A DNA stretch of 39,130 nucleotides from a bacterium (GTDB taxonomy: Bacteria > Latescibacterota > Latescibacteria > Latescibacterales > Latescibacteraceae). The stretch is from contig JAJFUH010000159.1 of NCBI GenBank assembly GCA_021372535.1, positions 1 through 39,130 on the forward strand. Reading direction: 5' to 3'. Both the position numbers and the translations under genes were made by a program. Every line of letters starts with the position of its first letter. Positions within the stretch are counted from its first letter, which is position 1. Below the pieces are notes generated by a model. It was not told where the DNA came from. It ran no database searches and was given only the letters and a program-made list of their open reading frames with translations. Positions 16,819 to 24,811 of the stretch are shown one piece after another.

Positions 16819-17370
16819 ATGGTTGTACGACCGACATCATGTCTTGTTCTGGTGATTGTGCTCGGTACGCTCCTGTTTTCATCATGCGATTCCGATTCCC
16901 CGGTCAGTCAGATCGGCGAAATCGAGACAGCGGGTTCACAGGTGAGCGACTGCGGCGGCTTCGATAACATGACAAAACGGTCTGCCGGGGATATCCCGTT
17001 CGCGAGCGACCCGCAGACCTATCTCGATGCGGAAAAGCTCCTGTGGCTCTATGACGAATCCACCGGTATGCTGAGCCTGCTGGACAGACGGGTCAATCTG
17101 AACTGCTGCGGCGAACATGCGGTAACCGCGGAGCTGCTGGACGGCGTCGTTCTCATACGGGAGGACGACCAACCGCTCGATGGCACAGGGCGCTGCAAAT
17201 GCATGTGCACCTATGACTTTTTCATCGAGGTGACCGGCGTTCCCGAGACCGTTATCACGCTCCGTCTCGATCTGACAGTTGACACGACAACGGTGACGAA
17301 GTGGGAAGGCGATATCGATCTCCGCAAGGGAAGCGGCGAAATCGTCATCGACAGCAAACCCATGAGCTGA
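16819..17370 (+). CDS. Cys-rich lipoprotein of unknown function
   Basis: 183 residues. The N-terminus is a lipoprotein signal peptide: a hydrophobic stretch from about residue 8, then LLFSSC with lipidation at Cys23. The ATG has GAGGGG about 6 nt upstream. The mature part has further cysteines in two tight clusters, LNCCGEH (about residues 94-100) and CKCMCTYD (about 132-139), plus one near residue 43, spaced by beta-strand-like sequence; the rest is predicted beta-rich (LRLDLTVDTTTVTKWEGDIDL). The pattern of a CC pair followed by C-x-C-x-C-x-[YF]-D seems to recur in small lipoproteins of Bacteroidota-like bacteria, but this is recollection, not a search. Disulfides or metal binding are both possible. 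It stands alone and converges on rfbD. Confidence 0.82.
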   Translation: MVVRPTSCLVLVIVLGTLLFSSCDSDSPVSQIGEIETAGSQVSDCGGFDNMTKRSAGDIPFASDPQTYLDAEKLLWLYDESTGMLSLLDRRVNLNCCGEHAVTAELLDGVVLIREDDQPLDGTGRCKCMCTYDFFIEVTGVPETVITLRLDLTVDTTTVTKWEGDIDLRKGSGEIVIDSKPMS

Positions 17371-17430
17371 TACGGAAACGCTGTCGGCTTGTGATTGCAG
17401 GATAAAAATTCGGCTGAGCAGAAGATGTTT

Positions 17431-18315
17431 TCAGCAGCAATAGAGCTCGCCGAGCATGGCTTTCAGGCCTTCCCTCCACTCCAGCGGTTCAATGCCGAAA
17501 ACGCCGCTGATTTTTCCGGTATCGAGAACCGACCAGGAAGGGCGCCGCGCCGGAGCCGGGTACATATCGGATGTAATCGGCTGCACCGAACATACCGCAA
17601 GCTGCTCGTACCGTCCCGCCTCTTCAATGACCGCCCGGGCGAAACCGCACCAGGTGGTCTGTCCCGCGCCGCAGAAATGGTAGGTTCCCCAGGGGCTCTC
17701 GCCGGGCCGTGTGCGGACAAACAGGGCTATGCCGGTCAGTGCATACGCGAGGTCCCCGGCCCATGTGGGGCAGCCGGTCTGGTCATCGACAACACGCAGT
17801 TCCTTCCCTTCACGGGCGTTCCTGAGGATGGTTTTCACGAAGTTGCCGCCGTGCACGCCGAACAGCCATGCGGAGCGGACGATGATATGTTCGGTCAGCC
17901 CTGCCCGGACTGCCTCCTCGCCTTCGCACTTGCTTCTTCCGTAAATACTGAGCGGTCCGGTGGCATCGTTCTCACGGTACGGCCGGTCAAGGGAGCCGTC
18001 GAACACGAAATCGGTGGATATATGTATGAGCGGGATGCCGAGACGGCTGCATGCATCGGCGCAGGAAGCGGCACCGTCGCGGTTTACCCTGAACGCCGCT
18101 TCCTGCTCGGTTTCCGCCCTGTCAACGGCGGTATAGGCAGCGCAGTTGATCACCATATCGGGGTGTTCGGCTTCGAGATCACGGCGTAATTCTTCAGGGC
18201 GGGTGATATCGTGGCCGGGCATGTCGAATCCGGCAACCGGAAAACCGGACCGCTCAAGGCGCGGAATAAGATCGCCGGCAAGCATACCTTTGCTTCCTGT
18301 CACGACGATTTTCAT
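17431..18315 (-). CDS. rfbD: dTDP-4-dehydrorhamnose reductase
   Basis: About 294 residues from the ATG at 18315 (GGAGGGCGGA immediately before it); an ATG at 18330 that overlaps the rfbC stop is an alternative start. Rossmann NAD(P)-binding motif VVTGSKGMLAG (4-14), AAYTAVDRAE (59-68), STDFVFDG (100-107) and the catalytic Y-x-x-x-K as Y125-G-R-S-K129 are all present, as in short-chain-dehydrogenase-type RfbD/RmlD. It reduces dTDP-4-dehydro-L-rhamnose to dTDP-L-rhamnose, the last step of the pathway. It lies directly downstream of rfbC in one transcription unit. The first two pathway enzymes (rfbA, rfbB) are not in this window. Confidence 0.93.
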   Translation of the reverse strand: MKIVVTGSKGMLAGDLIPRLERSGFPVAGFDMPGHDITRPEELRRDLEAEHPDMVINCAAYTAVDRAETEQEAAFRVNRDGAASCADACSRLGIPLIHISTDFVFDGSLDRPYRENDATGPLSIYGRSKCEGEEAVRAGLTEHIIVRSAWLFGVHGGNFVKTILRNAREGKELRVVDDQTGCPTWAGDLAYALTGIALFVRTRPGESPWGTYHFCGAGQTTWCGFARAVIEEAGRYEQLAVCSVQPITSDMYPAPARRPSWSVLDTGKISGVFGIEPLEWREGLKAMLGELYCC

Positions 18316-18326
18316 TCCGCCCTCCA

Positions 18327-18902
18327 TCATGGGTTTTCGACCGGAGGGCTGTATACCGGCAGATCGTCTTCGGGCAGCTCACCGAGGGTCGGATAACGGC
18401 TGTCCTTTGGGGAAAGAACGGGGTGTTCGACAGGCCATGCAACGGCAAGGGATGGATCGTTCCAGATGATGCCCCGCTCAGATGAGGGATCGTAGAAGTC
18501 GGTGCACTTGTACATGATGCACGCCCGCTCGCTCGTCACGCAGAACCCGTGGGCGAATCCTTCGGGGATATAGAGCTGACGGTGATTGTCGGCGGAGAGC
18601 ACGATTCCCTGCCATTTCCCGAACATGGGCGAGCCTTTCCTGATATCGGCCATGACATCGAAAATCTCCCCCTCGACCGTATAGATAAGCTTTCCCTGCG
18701 GCCGCGCAAGCTGGTAATGGAGACCGCGGAGAGTCCCCCTGCGCGAAACGGAAAGATTATCCTGGACAAATTGAACAGGGACGCCCGAATCACTGTACCT
18801 GTCCAGCCTGTAGGTTTCGAGAAAATATCCCCGCGAATCCTTATACACATCGGGTTCGATGATAACAACCTCGGGGAATGTTTTCGATGGCGTGCATCTC
18901 AT
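18327..18902 (-). CDS. rfbC: dTDP-4-dehydrorhamnose 3,5-epimerase
   Basis: 191 residues from ATG 18902, preceded at 9 nt by AAGGAG; a TTG three codons upstream is possible but sits too near the Shine-Dalgarno. Cupin-fold RmlC signature: DSRGYFLETYR, QDNLSVSRRGTLRGLHYQ with catalytic His62, Lys71 in QGKLIYTVEGEIFDVMADIR, and YIPEGFAHGFCVTSE. It epimerises C3 and C5 of dTDP-4-dehydro-6-deoxyglucose, making the substrate for the next gene, rfbD. Length and motifs are standard. L-rhamnose made this way goes to surface polysaccharide. Confidence 0.94.
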   Translation of the reverse strand: MRCTPSKTFPEVVIIEPDVYKDSRGYFLETYRLDRYSDSGVPVQFVQDNLSVSRRGTLRGLHYQLARPQGKLIYTVEGEIFDVMADIRKGSPMFGKWQGIVLSADNHRQLYIPEGFAHGFCVTSERACIMYKCTDFYDPSSERGIIWNDPSLAVAWPVEHPVLSPKDSRYPTLGELPEDDLPVYSPPVENP

Positions 18903-19242
18903 GGCTGACAACTCCTTTTACCATGTTTCACGGCATTCCCGGAACACCGGATCAACGGGCGTACCCGGGCGCTGAAAGGATAACCGGAAGTACACAGGCC
19001 GACCACGTCAGCAACCGGTGCACATTCAATATAATATCTCATGAATCACATGGACAGGAAATAAACGATGCTCGGACGGGAAGAAGACATATCCTGACTT
19101 ACGGGGAGACAATATTCCGGAGTTCTATTCCGGGGAGGAATATGAGACGGAAGTTGTGAGAAACAGCGTGCTGAAACGCTGATATATGCGGAGTCATTGG
19201 ATAAGACCGGGCGTTTTTAAACCGTAAAAGCTGGAATACCTG
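18903..19242. other. Intergenic region, no gene seen
   Basis: 340 bases upstream of rfbC and downstream of the PspC-like gene. It should hold the rfbC promoter on the minus strand, but no convincing -35/-10 pair stands out. The plus-strand open frame here is without a ribosome binding site. Confidence 0.45.
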
Positions 19243-20049
19243 TCATCTGCCCGAACCCAGGAGACTGAAAATCAGCTTTATTCCACCGACAACGATAAGC
19301 ACCATGGCCAGAACCCCGAAAACCGGAATCAGGAAAATTTTGGGCATAAAGGGTACAAAGACGAGGAGCAGAATCGACCCGACCACGATAAAACCGCACC
19401 CTAAAAAAAACCTGACGAACCGTACACCGCCGATCAGAAGAAGTATCACCCCTCCGAGAATGAACATTGTCGTAAATCCGGGAAACCATCTCGTCCAGAT
19501 AAACGGGTTATAAGGCATGATATGAGGAAAACCGAAGCGCCCCATAAAGGGAATTGCAAAATGGCCTTTCGAGAGCGCAACAAAAAGGAGCATGGCACCG
19601 GCGAGCATGAGAATAACGCTCAGAGCGATATTCTGCGGTTTCTCCCGGGTATGACCGGATGACTGGTCAGGCTCGAAATAATTGTCATCATGGACAGGAG
19701 GGGCAGGAGCCTTATGACGGACTCTCCGTTCGGGTTCGTCGACCGGCGCGGGCATGAGGAGCCATAATACGATATAGACGATAAATCCGAACCCATAAAA
19801 GACCGTGGTCAGGATAAAAAAGAGCCTGAGCGGCAGGGTAAGCTGTTCCGAGTTGAATTCACGGGCGATTCCGGTGCATACACCCGCGATACGCTTCCCC
19901 TTGTTCACGCGGTACCAGTATCCGGTGGCTTTCGGGGAGGGCTTCGATGATCTTTCTCTCAAGTCACTGCCGCAGAAACGGCATTTGATGGCTTCGGTTT
20001 TAATCATCTCCGCGCAGTACGGGCATTTTTTCATTTCCCCTTGTTCCAT
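19243..20049 (-). CDS. Zinc-ribbon + PspC domain membrane protein (paralogue 1)
   Basis: 268 residues; ATG 20049 with GGGAGG 8 nt upstream. An N-terminal zinc ribbon has the four ligands Cys9, Cys12, Cys23 and Cys26 (CPYC...CRFC). A PspC domain follows (about residues 44-100) with the hallmark AGVCTGIAREF and LPLRLFFILTTVFYGFGFIVYIVLWLLMP. A polar linker (about 101-135) leads to further hydrophobic helices (about 140-265) rich in Gly/Ile/Leu, the sort of C-terminal extension often seen in PspC proteins. PspC domains take part in phage-shock/envelope-stress responses. It is a tandem paralogue of the next gene upstream, 55 nt away, and probably in the ECF sigma operon. A role in membrane stress is inference from domain and context. 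Confidence 0.88.
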   Translation of the reverse strand: MEQGEMKKCPYCAEMIKTEAIKCRFCGSDLRERSSKPSPKATGYWYRVNKGKRIAGVCTGIAREFNSEQLTLPLRLFFILTTVFYGFGFIVYIVLWLLMPAPVDEPERRVRHKAPAPPVHDDNYFEPDQSSGHTREKPQNIALSVILMLAGAMLLFVALSKGHFAIPFMGRFGFPHIMPYNPFIWTRWFPGFTTMFILGGVILLLIGGVRFVRFFLGCGFIVVGSILLLVFVPFMPKIFLIPVFGVLAMVLIVVGGIKLIFSLLGSGR

Positions 20050-20104
20050 GTCACATCCTCCCTGAAAACATTCACTCCAAAGAAAGAGTAATGCATCTTA
20101 TCCT

Positions 20105-20821
20105 TCATATACCTTCAGTGACACCGCAGCGTTTCATGAAAGAGCACTGCGAACCTGCCACCACCAGCATGATCACTACCACAGCGAACCCGGTGAGTAC
20201 AAACAGCGGAGGCAGGGTGACTCCCATGAGCGCCTCGATGCCGTGCATATAGAAGCGCGCCGCGAATAACACTCCCATGACGACAATTCCGGCGATTACA
20301 AGGGAAATCATCATGCGCCGTTCGCTCACCGGCTTGTCGGGCGATTCGTTCTCGACCGGGATTTCCGTGTAGTCGTCACGCGGCTCTTCAGTTTGCGGTT
20401 CCTCGTCGGTGATCGTGACCGTTTCTTCCGCCTTCACTTCAGATTCATCGGCCGGATGTGCTTCTTTCTGAACGGGTTTTCCCGGCATCGTTCCTCTCCC
20501 GGCAAAATCGGTGGGGGACGGCATGAGCAGCCACAGAATGACGTAGAGAATCAGCCCGAATCCGTAAAAAATCGTGGTGATGATGAAGAACAGCCTGAGC
20601 GGCATGATGAGTATGGGCGAATCGAGCTGCTCTGCAATACCGGTGCATACTCCGGCGATTATTTTACCTTCGTTTATCCTCTCCCAGTGACCGGGAGTGG
20701 AAAGAAAATCCAGGTTGATACCGCGCTTGACAAGATCGCTGCCGCAGTAGCGGCACTTGATCGCCTCTGCCCTGATCATTTCCGCGCAGTAGGGGCATTT
20801 TTTCATAGTTTCTTCTTCCAT
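20105..20821 (-). CDS. Zinc-ribbon + PspC domain membrane protein (paralogue 2)
   Basis: 238 residues; ATG 20821 with AAGGAG 9 nt upstream. It has the same architecture as the downstream neighbour: zinc ribbon (Cys9, Cys12, Cys23, Cys26), PspC domain (about residues 45-100, AGVCTGIAEQL and RLFFIITTIFYGFGLILYVILWLLMP), then a long acidic linker (about 105-165) rich in Glu/Asp/Thr/Pro, and two C-terminal membrane helices (about 170-225). The first 100 residues are clearly duplicated from, or to, paralogue 1, while linkers and tails have diverged, which suggests different partners. Probably an envelope-stress protein working with the ECF sigma factor upstream (inference). Confidence 0.88.
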   Translation of the reverse strand: MEEETMKKCPYCAEMIRAEAIKCRYCGSDLVKRGINLDFLSTPGHWERINEGKIIAGVCTGIAEQLDSPILIMPLRLFFIITTIFYGFGLILYVILWLLMPSPTDFAGRGTMPGKPVQKEAHPADESEVKAEETVTITDEEPQTEEPRDDYTEIPVENESPDKPVSERRMMISLVIAGIVVMGVLFAARFYMHGIEALMGVTLPPLFVLTGFAVVVIMLVVAGSQCSFMKRCGVTEGI

Positions 20822-20912
20822 GGTATATCATCTCCTTATTTTCATTCGCACGACGTTCGGAAACCGGAATTTCGGGTAAAAGTACCTGTCGGAATCCTCC
20901 GGTTCGCCATTA

Positions 20913-21293
20913 TTATCTGCTGCCGACCGCGCTTCTCAGAGGAGCTACATGGAACTGTTTAAAGTAAAAAACCATGACCATTCCCGCGATGAGAAGCCCG
21001 CCCGCGGCGGCAAATGCCGACATGGTATACCGCAGGTATTCGGTCAGGCCGGACGGCAGCGTGTAATTGAGAATCGTGCTGACCGTAAAGGTATAGAACA
21101 GTCCCATGCACATCACAAATGCCAGGCCGACAAGCATGAACACCCATTCAACCTGCCGTGCCGGTGCAACTGCAAGCAGAGCCAGCTCCTCTTTCATGAG
21201 CTGTTTCGTTTTGAACACGAGTTCCGGCCTGGGTTCGCATACTTCGTACAGGAGCAGCAGGTCCCGGAGTTCTTTTTCGATATTTTGATTCAT
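20913..21293 (-). CDS. Small two-helix membrane protein, candidate anti-sigma factor
   Basis: 126 residues from ATG 21293, chosen for AAGGAAGG about 6 nt upstream; this leaves a 20-nt gap after the ECF sigma gene stop. The N-terminal 45-50 residues are a charged, helical, probably cytosolic segment (NIEKELRDLLLLYEVCEPRPELVFKTK, residues 4-30), followed by two membrane helices (about 50-72 and 90-112). Genes directly after ECF sigma factors often encode their membrane-bound anti-sigma factors, and the short cytosolic helix plus membrane anchor fits. The zinc anti-sigma motif H-x3-C-x2-C is absent, so this would be a non-ZAS type. Unproven; it could equally be a target gene of the regulon. Confidence 0.75.
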   Translation of the reverse strand: MNQNIEKELRDLLLLYEVCEPRPELVFKTKQLMKEELALLAVAPARQVEWVFMLVGLAFVMCMGLFYTFTVSTILNYTLPSGLTEYLRYTMSAFAAAGGLLIAGMVMVFYFKQFHVAPLRSAVGSR

Positions 21294-21313
21294 AGTAAAC
21301 CTTCCTTTTATAC

Positions 21314-21961
21314 TTACTTGCGATTCATGAATGTCCATTTTTTCTGGAGTATTTTCGCAGCCCGGTGCAGGCGGCTTTTAACCGTTCCCGCCGGACATCC
21401 CGTTGCATCCGCTATTTCCTGATCGTTAAGATCGTGATAATATTTCAAGACAATCACCTCCCTCATCTTCGCCGGCAAACCGGCCACCATCTTCTTCACC
21501 TCTTCTGCCTTGAGTATCCGCTCGGCATCGAGCGTTTGGTCACACACCAGATTTTCAACTTCATCGATGGGTACGATGACATACCGTTTGTCCTTGCGCA
21601 TGGTGTCCCTGCACTGGTTCACCGCAATCTGGAAGAGCCATGTCGAAAGCTTCGATTCTCCCCGGAAATGTTTAATACTCCGTATCACCTTTATCCACGT
21701 TTCCTGGAAAATATCCTCCGCCAGCTCGTAGTTGTTGATCATACGCACGATGAAAGCGAACAGGGGACGTTTATACAGTTCCACAAGCTCATCGATTGCC
21801 CGGGAATCGCCTTCCCGCAGCCTCAGGATCAGTGCCTGCTCGTTCAGCCGGTCTTCAGAGGACACCGTTGTTGTTTCCTTTCCGGAGCACTGTTCCCTTC
21901 GATCTTCATCAATGCAGGGTCTGTCCTCAATTACCCCGGTTCCGCCCATGTAAACCTGCAT
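21314..21961 (-). CDS. ECF-type RNA polymerase sigma factor
   Basis: 215 residues, ATG 21961 with GAGGAG 8 nt upstream. Region 2 is seen as ELVELYKRPLFAFIVRMI, NYELAEDIFQETWIKVIRSI and ESKLSTWLFQIAVNQCRD (about residues 60-140); region 4 as LPAKMREVIVLKYYHDLNDQEIAD and GCPAGTVKSRLHRAAKIL (about 165-210). There is no region 3, as expected for the extracytoplasmic-function group. The first 35 residues are unusually Cys/Glu-rich and not part of either domain. It heads a run of four minus-strand genes with a small membrane protein and two PspC proteins. A possible ECF-type promoter lies upstream at 22049-22074, which would mean autoregulation. Confidence 0.93.
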   Translation of the reverse strand: MQVYMGGTGVIEDRPCIDEDRREQCSGKETTTVSSEDRLNEQALILRLREGDSRAIDELVELYKRPLFAFIVRMINNYELAEDIFQETWIKVIRSIKHFRGESKLSTWLFQIAVNQCRDTMRKDKRYVIVPIDEVENLVCDQTLDAERILKAEEVKKMVAGLPAKMREVIVLKYYHDLNDQEIADATGCPAGTVKSRLHRAAKILQKKWTFMNRK

Positions 21962-22048
21962 TCACCGAACTCCTCATCCCATTTCCCTGAAAATTCTGGT
22001 GTTTCGAGTGAGTCAACTCCAGGTTCTCTTCTCACTCTCTGTTACATA

Positions 22049-22074
22049 TGACGAAAATGAGCGATGGGAAGTTC
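22049..22074 (-). promoter_or_regulatory. Candidate ECF-type promoter upstream of the sigma gene
   Basis: On the minus strand GAACTT (22074-22069) and CGTCA (22053-22049) are separated by 15 bases, matching the general GAAC...CGTC form of ECF-dependent promoters. The predicted start lies about 80 bases upstream of the sigma gene ATG. Only one instance was found, so it could be chance. Confidence 0.35.
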
Positions 22075-22147
22075 ATTTTTTCTTTTTATATAGGATGGTG
22101 CATGTAATCGGATCAATTTATAAATTTGAATCTGTATTTCATCATAG

Positions 22148-22246
22148 AATCCCCCCTGCCTTCCGGCATCCCCCCTTGTTAAGGGACAAGACAGGGCGGC
22201 TCCCCTTTTGTTTTATAAGGGGGATACGGCGAAGCCGAGGAGGATC
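22148..22246. repeat. Hairpin repeat family B, copy 1 (MITE-like)
   Basis: A 99-bp imperfect palindrome. The left arm GAATCCCCCCTGCC and the right arm GGCGAAGCCGAGGAGGATC are inverted relatives, with internal TTAAGGG and TTTTATAAGGGGGA blocks. Copy 2 is at 31594-31690. About 50 bases to its right (to about 22296), including AAGCAGGAATAACG and TTGTTATTATTGAGA, are also shared with copy 2, so the mobile or duplicated unit is near 150 bp. Confidence 0.75.
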
Positions 22247-22387
22247 GGTTTAAGCAGGAATAACGCTATAGTATATTGTTATTATTGAGATAACATTAAC
22301 AGTAAATCAGCTTTTATTGATATTTATTAATAATCCGGGGTCATGCGCGTAAAACCGTGGTTCATTAAACTCTGTTAACAGCCCTGA

Positions 22388-23161
22388 TCAGTAAGCAGTC
22401 ATTATCTTCCTTGCATGTTCGCACCATGGGCACACGGGACGGCTGCAGAGAAGGAAGACGGGATTATCGCTGACCGCCTCATACGCTGTATCGATGACAT
22501 CACGGCCTTTCATCCATCGCACTTCGGCATCGCCGATCCGGTGTATCCCGATGGCGTGTTTTTTGACCAGGAGCGGCTCAAGGTTGTTGAATCCGCTGCT
22601 GCATCCCGGTATGAGCGCCCGTGTGATACGGCTGTTCCCTTCGTTGTCGGAAACCTCGATATCGCGCCAGGTATTGAGAAACGGAACCTGTGCCAGCTCG
22701 TGCGCGACATGTACCGTGGAGTTGCCGATGTGGTCGGCTCCCAGAAGCATGATCCAGCCATCCTCATCGGCAAGTTTGACCAGAGGCGAGCCAGGACCCA
22801 TCGGGGTCGTTTTCTCGTGGTCGGCGCATATCCGCGCGGCATCGGGTCCGATACCCGCAACGGAGTGCGAGGGATGGAGGCTCCGAACCGCTCCGGGCCG
22901 TTTCCGGAAAACCTCGGTTATCAGACCGACCACGGAGGGCGTCCGGTCAGGATTGAACGGCTTTCCGAATGTCATGGTCGGCACGAAAACCGTACCGCCC
23001 GGGCTCACGCTCTCGATCATCGCATCGATCACCGCATCCGGGCCGCCTTCGACATAACCAAGACTTTTCAGTGAGCTGTGCATGATGAATTTATGCCCCG
23101 GGCCGATTCCCATCTCACGGAATCCCGCGAGGATCATGTCTTTCGTTACCGTTGTCGCCAC
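22388..23161 (-). CDS. AAC(3)-family N-acetyltransferase
   Basis: 257 residues, full family length, with GTG start at 23161 (weak Shine-Dalgarno; ATG 23137 is an alternative). Family hallmarks: MHSSLKSLGYVEGGPDAVIDA (27-47), GGTVFVPTMTFGKPF, SLHPSHSVAGIGPDA, PMGPGSPLVKLADEDGWIMLLGADHIGNSTVHVAHELA. These belong to the aminoglycoside 3-N-acetyltransferase superfamily (antibiotic_NAT), which acetylates an amino group from acetyl-CoA. Many chromosomal members act on other amino sugars or metabolites, not on drugs, and I would not call resistance from this sequence. It lies downstream of an aminotransferase and a nucleotidyltransferase-like gene on the same strand, though a 360-bp gap with repeats separates them. 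Confidence 0.88.
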   Translation of the reverse strand: MATTVTKDMILAGFREMGIGPGHKFIMHSSLKSLGYVEGGPDAVIDAMIESVSPGGTVFVPTMTFGKPFNPDRTPSVVGLITEVFRKRPGAVRSLHPSHSVAGIGPDAARICADHEKTTPMGPGSPLVKLADEDGWIMLLGADHIGNSTVHVAHELAQVPFLNTWRDIEVSDNEGNSRITRALIPGCSSGFNNLEPLLVKKHAIGIHRIGDAEVRWMKGRDVIDTAYEAVSDNPVFLLCSRPVCPWCEHARKIMTAY

Positions 23162-23265
23162 AACAGGCCTCGTCTTAATTCAGGGTTTATCTGAAAATAT
23201 TCATAAATAACTTTGCCACAAAGACACAAATAGATATAAAAGATTATGTATACTATCTTTAGTAA

Positions 23266-23429
23266 TTATTTCTCCGGCGAATAAAGAATGACACCGGAAG
23301 TAAAAAACATGGATTCCCGCTTTCGCGGGAATGACGGTTTGGTGCGCAATTACACAGATTGTATCGAATCACCTTTATAGGGCTCAATTTCCAAAATTTA
23401 TTTCACTGTTTAATCGCCGGACCAATAAT
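23266..23429. repeat. Divergent hairpin repeat family A, copy 3, interrupted by a family C hairpin
   Basis: The left end TATTTCTCCGGCGAATAAA and right end CGCCGGACCAAT resemble the ends of family A copies 1 and 2, and TTCCAAAATTTATTTCA resembles their right-middle block. The family A core hairpin is replaced by a family C palindrome (23309-23336), making the unit about 164 bp against about 100 bp. Similarity is judged by eye. Confidence 0.45.
23309..23336. repeat. Hairpin repeat family C, copy 1
   Basis: The sequence ATGGATTCCCGCTTTCGCGGG followed by AATGACG is a short palindrome: GATTCCCGC pairs with GCGGGAAT around a TTTC loop. Three other copies occur at 26119, 33131 (inverted) and 33191. 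Confidence 0.7.
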
Positions 23430-23520
23430 AATCGTTCCCGTCCAGAAAGAAATAAAAAAATCCGTATTCCATTGAATTCACAAATGGATTGAATTGAAGA
23501 TTATCCCGAATATACAATAC

Positions 23521-24795
23521 TTACAAATCGGACTCTTTATCGATTTTCCCATAAACGACCGGGGTCAGTTTTTCGAGCACGACCTGGAACGGGCCCATGG
23601 TCACGGCGACCTCACGGGCATACGCCTTTATGGTGGAGGCATCGTACGGTTTTCCGAAAACATCGGCATAAGCCTTCACCGCTGAATACTCTTTTTCCGT
23701 GATATACTTTCCGCGGCACCGGTCGAGCGCTTCTTCCGGGGACATCTCCTCGCCCCATATGATCTGTCCGAACGCGCCGAATGTCGTCTCGAAAAAGAGG
23801 TTCCTGATCCGCTTCAGCTCGTTTTCGATAAGCCACATGCTGTCGAAACGGGGGATGGACTCGGCGTAAAAATTGAGACGGCCCATCATGAGACGGCAGA
23901 ATTTGGCGCCGTCGAAAAACCTGTTCCGGAGCCCGGCTTTCACCGAACGGAGCTTGTCTTTCAACTGCTTCGAGGTGTCTTCGGCCCCCGCATCTATGAC
24001 AGAGATATCCGGCGCGATAATCCGCAGTGTGTCCTTGAGGTAGCCGAAGAGGAGCGTCTCGAATCCGGAAAGGGCAGGCTCTTCGTACAGCCCGGGAACT
24101 TCAAAGTGGCGGTCGAGAATATCCATGACCGTGTCGATGACGTGTCCGCCGGGAAATATATCACGCGCGAGCCTGAAACTCTCGATCTTGCCCCTGACCA
24201 TCCGCCTGAGCCGTATGCTCACCGCGCTCTGCACCGGCGGGCAGAAGTAGTGCATGATACGGCTGTGGAGCGGGTACTTGCTTTCGAACTCGTGCATATT
24301 GATGGGGGGGTCGATGGAACGGTCGTAGGGGGTGAAATAGAGGGCGAACTTTTTGACATTGAAGAGCTCCTCGATTTCGTCCCAGGGCCTTTCCGCAAGA
24401 TATATCCCGAATTCCGCCCGTCGTTCCGCCGGCGCATGATACACGGTCCACTGCTTGAACTCGGGATAATAGGACTGCGGTTCGAGGGCTTCAGCCCATT
24501 TCAGGTTGATGCCGGGGAGGTGTTCGAGAATACGGGCGCGTTCCGGAAATTCGCGGCACAGATCGGTATGCATACGGCCGATTGCATGCGATATTCCGGG
24601 CCATGCTTCGGACGGCGTGTCGTCGGAAAACATGAACCGTGTGTCGAAATCCGAAAGACCGGGTATGAGGTCCTCGAACAGCCATTTCCCGCAGATTGCC
24701 TCGATGTACGGTGTCCCGGCCTTTGCGCGCTCGAAATAATCGGCGATATGCCGTGTGAAGATATTATCGGGCCGCGGTGTAAATACGGGATTCAC
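23521..24795 (-). CDS. Nucleotidyltransferase-like protein of unknown function
   Basis: 424 residues from the GTG at 24795, chosen because AAGGAG lies about 11 nt upstream and the start then falls 16 nt after the aminotransferase stop; the frame is open further into that gene but there it is a shadow. Near the N-terminus, CGKW followed by GLSDFDTRF (residues 35-54) fits the nucleotidyltransferase-fold pattern in which a Gly-x pair is followed 9-13 residues later by D-h-D (Asp49, Asp51), with Lys where Gly/Ser is usual. The remaining 370 residues are mainly alpha-helical (LFNVKKFALYFTPYDRSIDPP, SIRLRRMVRGKIESFRLARD) and match no family I recognise. Coupled to the DegT-type aminotransferase, it may act on an amino-sugar or related small molecule; this is inference. 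Confidence 0.72.
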   Translation of the reverse strand: MNPVFTPRPDNIFTRHIADYFERAKAGTPYIEAICGKWLFEDLIPGLSDFDTRFMFSDDTPSEAWPGISHAIGRMHTDLCREFPERARILEHLPGINLKWAEALEPQSYYPEFKQWTVYHAPAERRAEFGIYLAERPWDEIEELFNVKKFALYFTPYDRSIDPPINMHEFESKYPLHSRIMHYFCPPVQSAVSIRLRRMVRGKIESFRLARDIFPGGHVIDTVMDILDRHFEVPGLYEEPALSGFETLLFGYLKDTLRIIAPDISVIDAGAEDTSKQLKDKLRSVKAGLRNRFFDGAKFCRLMMGRLNFYAESIPRFDSMWLIENELKRIRNLFFETTFGAFGQIIWGEEMSPEEALDRCRGKYITEKEYSAVKAYADVFGKPYDASTIKAYAREVAVTMGPFQVVLEKLTPVVYGKIDKESDL

Positions 24796-24811
24796 GGTCG
24801 TTCTTTCTCCT

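Larger units (their letters stand above)
21962..22387. other. Intergenic region with ECF-like promoter and hairpin repeat B
   Basis: 426 bases between the sigma gene start and the AAC(3)-like gene stop. It contains the candidate ECF promoter and family B repeat copy 1 with its conserved AT-rich flank. No gene is seen. Confidence 0.55.
23162..23520. other. Intergenic region with nested repeats
   Basis: 359 AT-rich bases between two minus-strand genes. It holds a divergent family A element with a family C hairpin inside it. No gene seen. Confidence 0.55.

Noticed and set aside
22388-23161. Aminoglycoside resistance gene
   Set aside because: The family is right, but chromosomal members have varied substrates and no resistance-gene context (integron, IS, plasmid features) is present.
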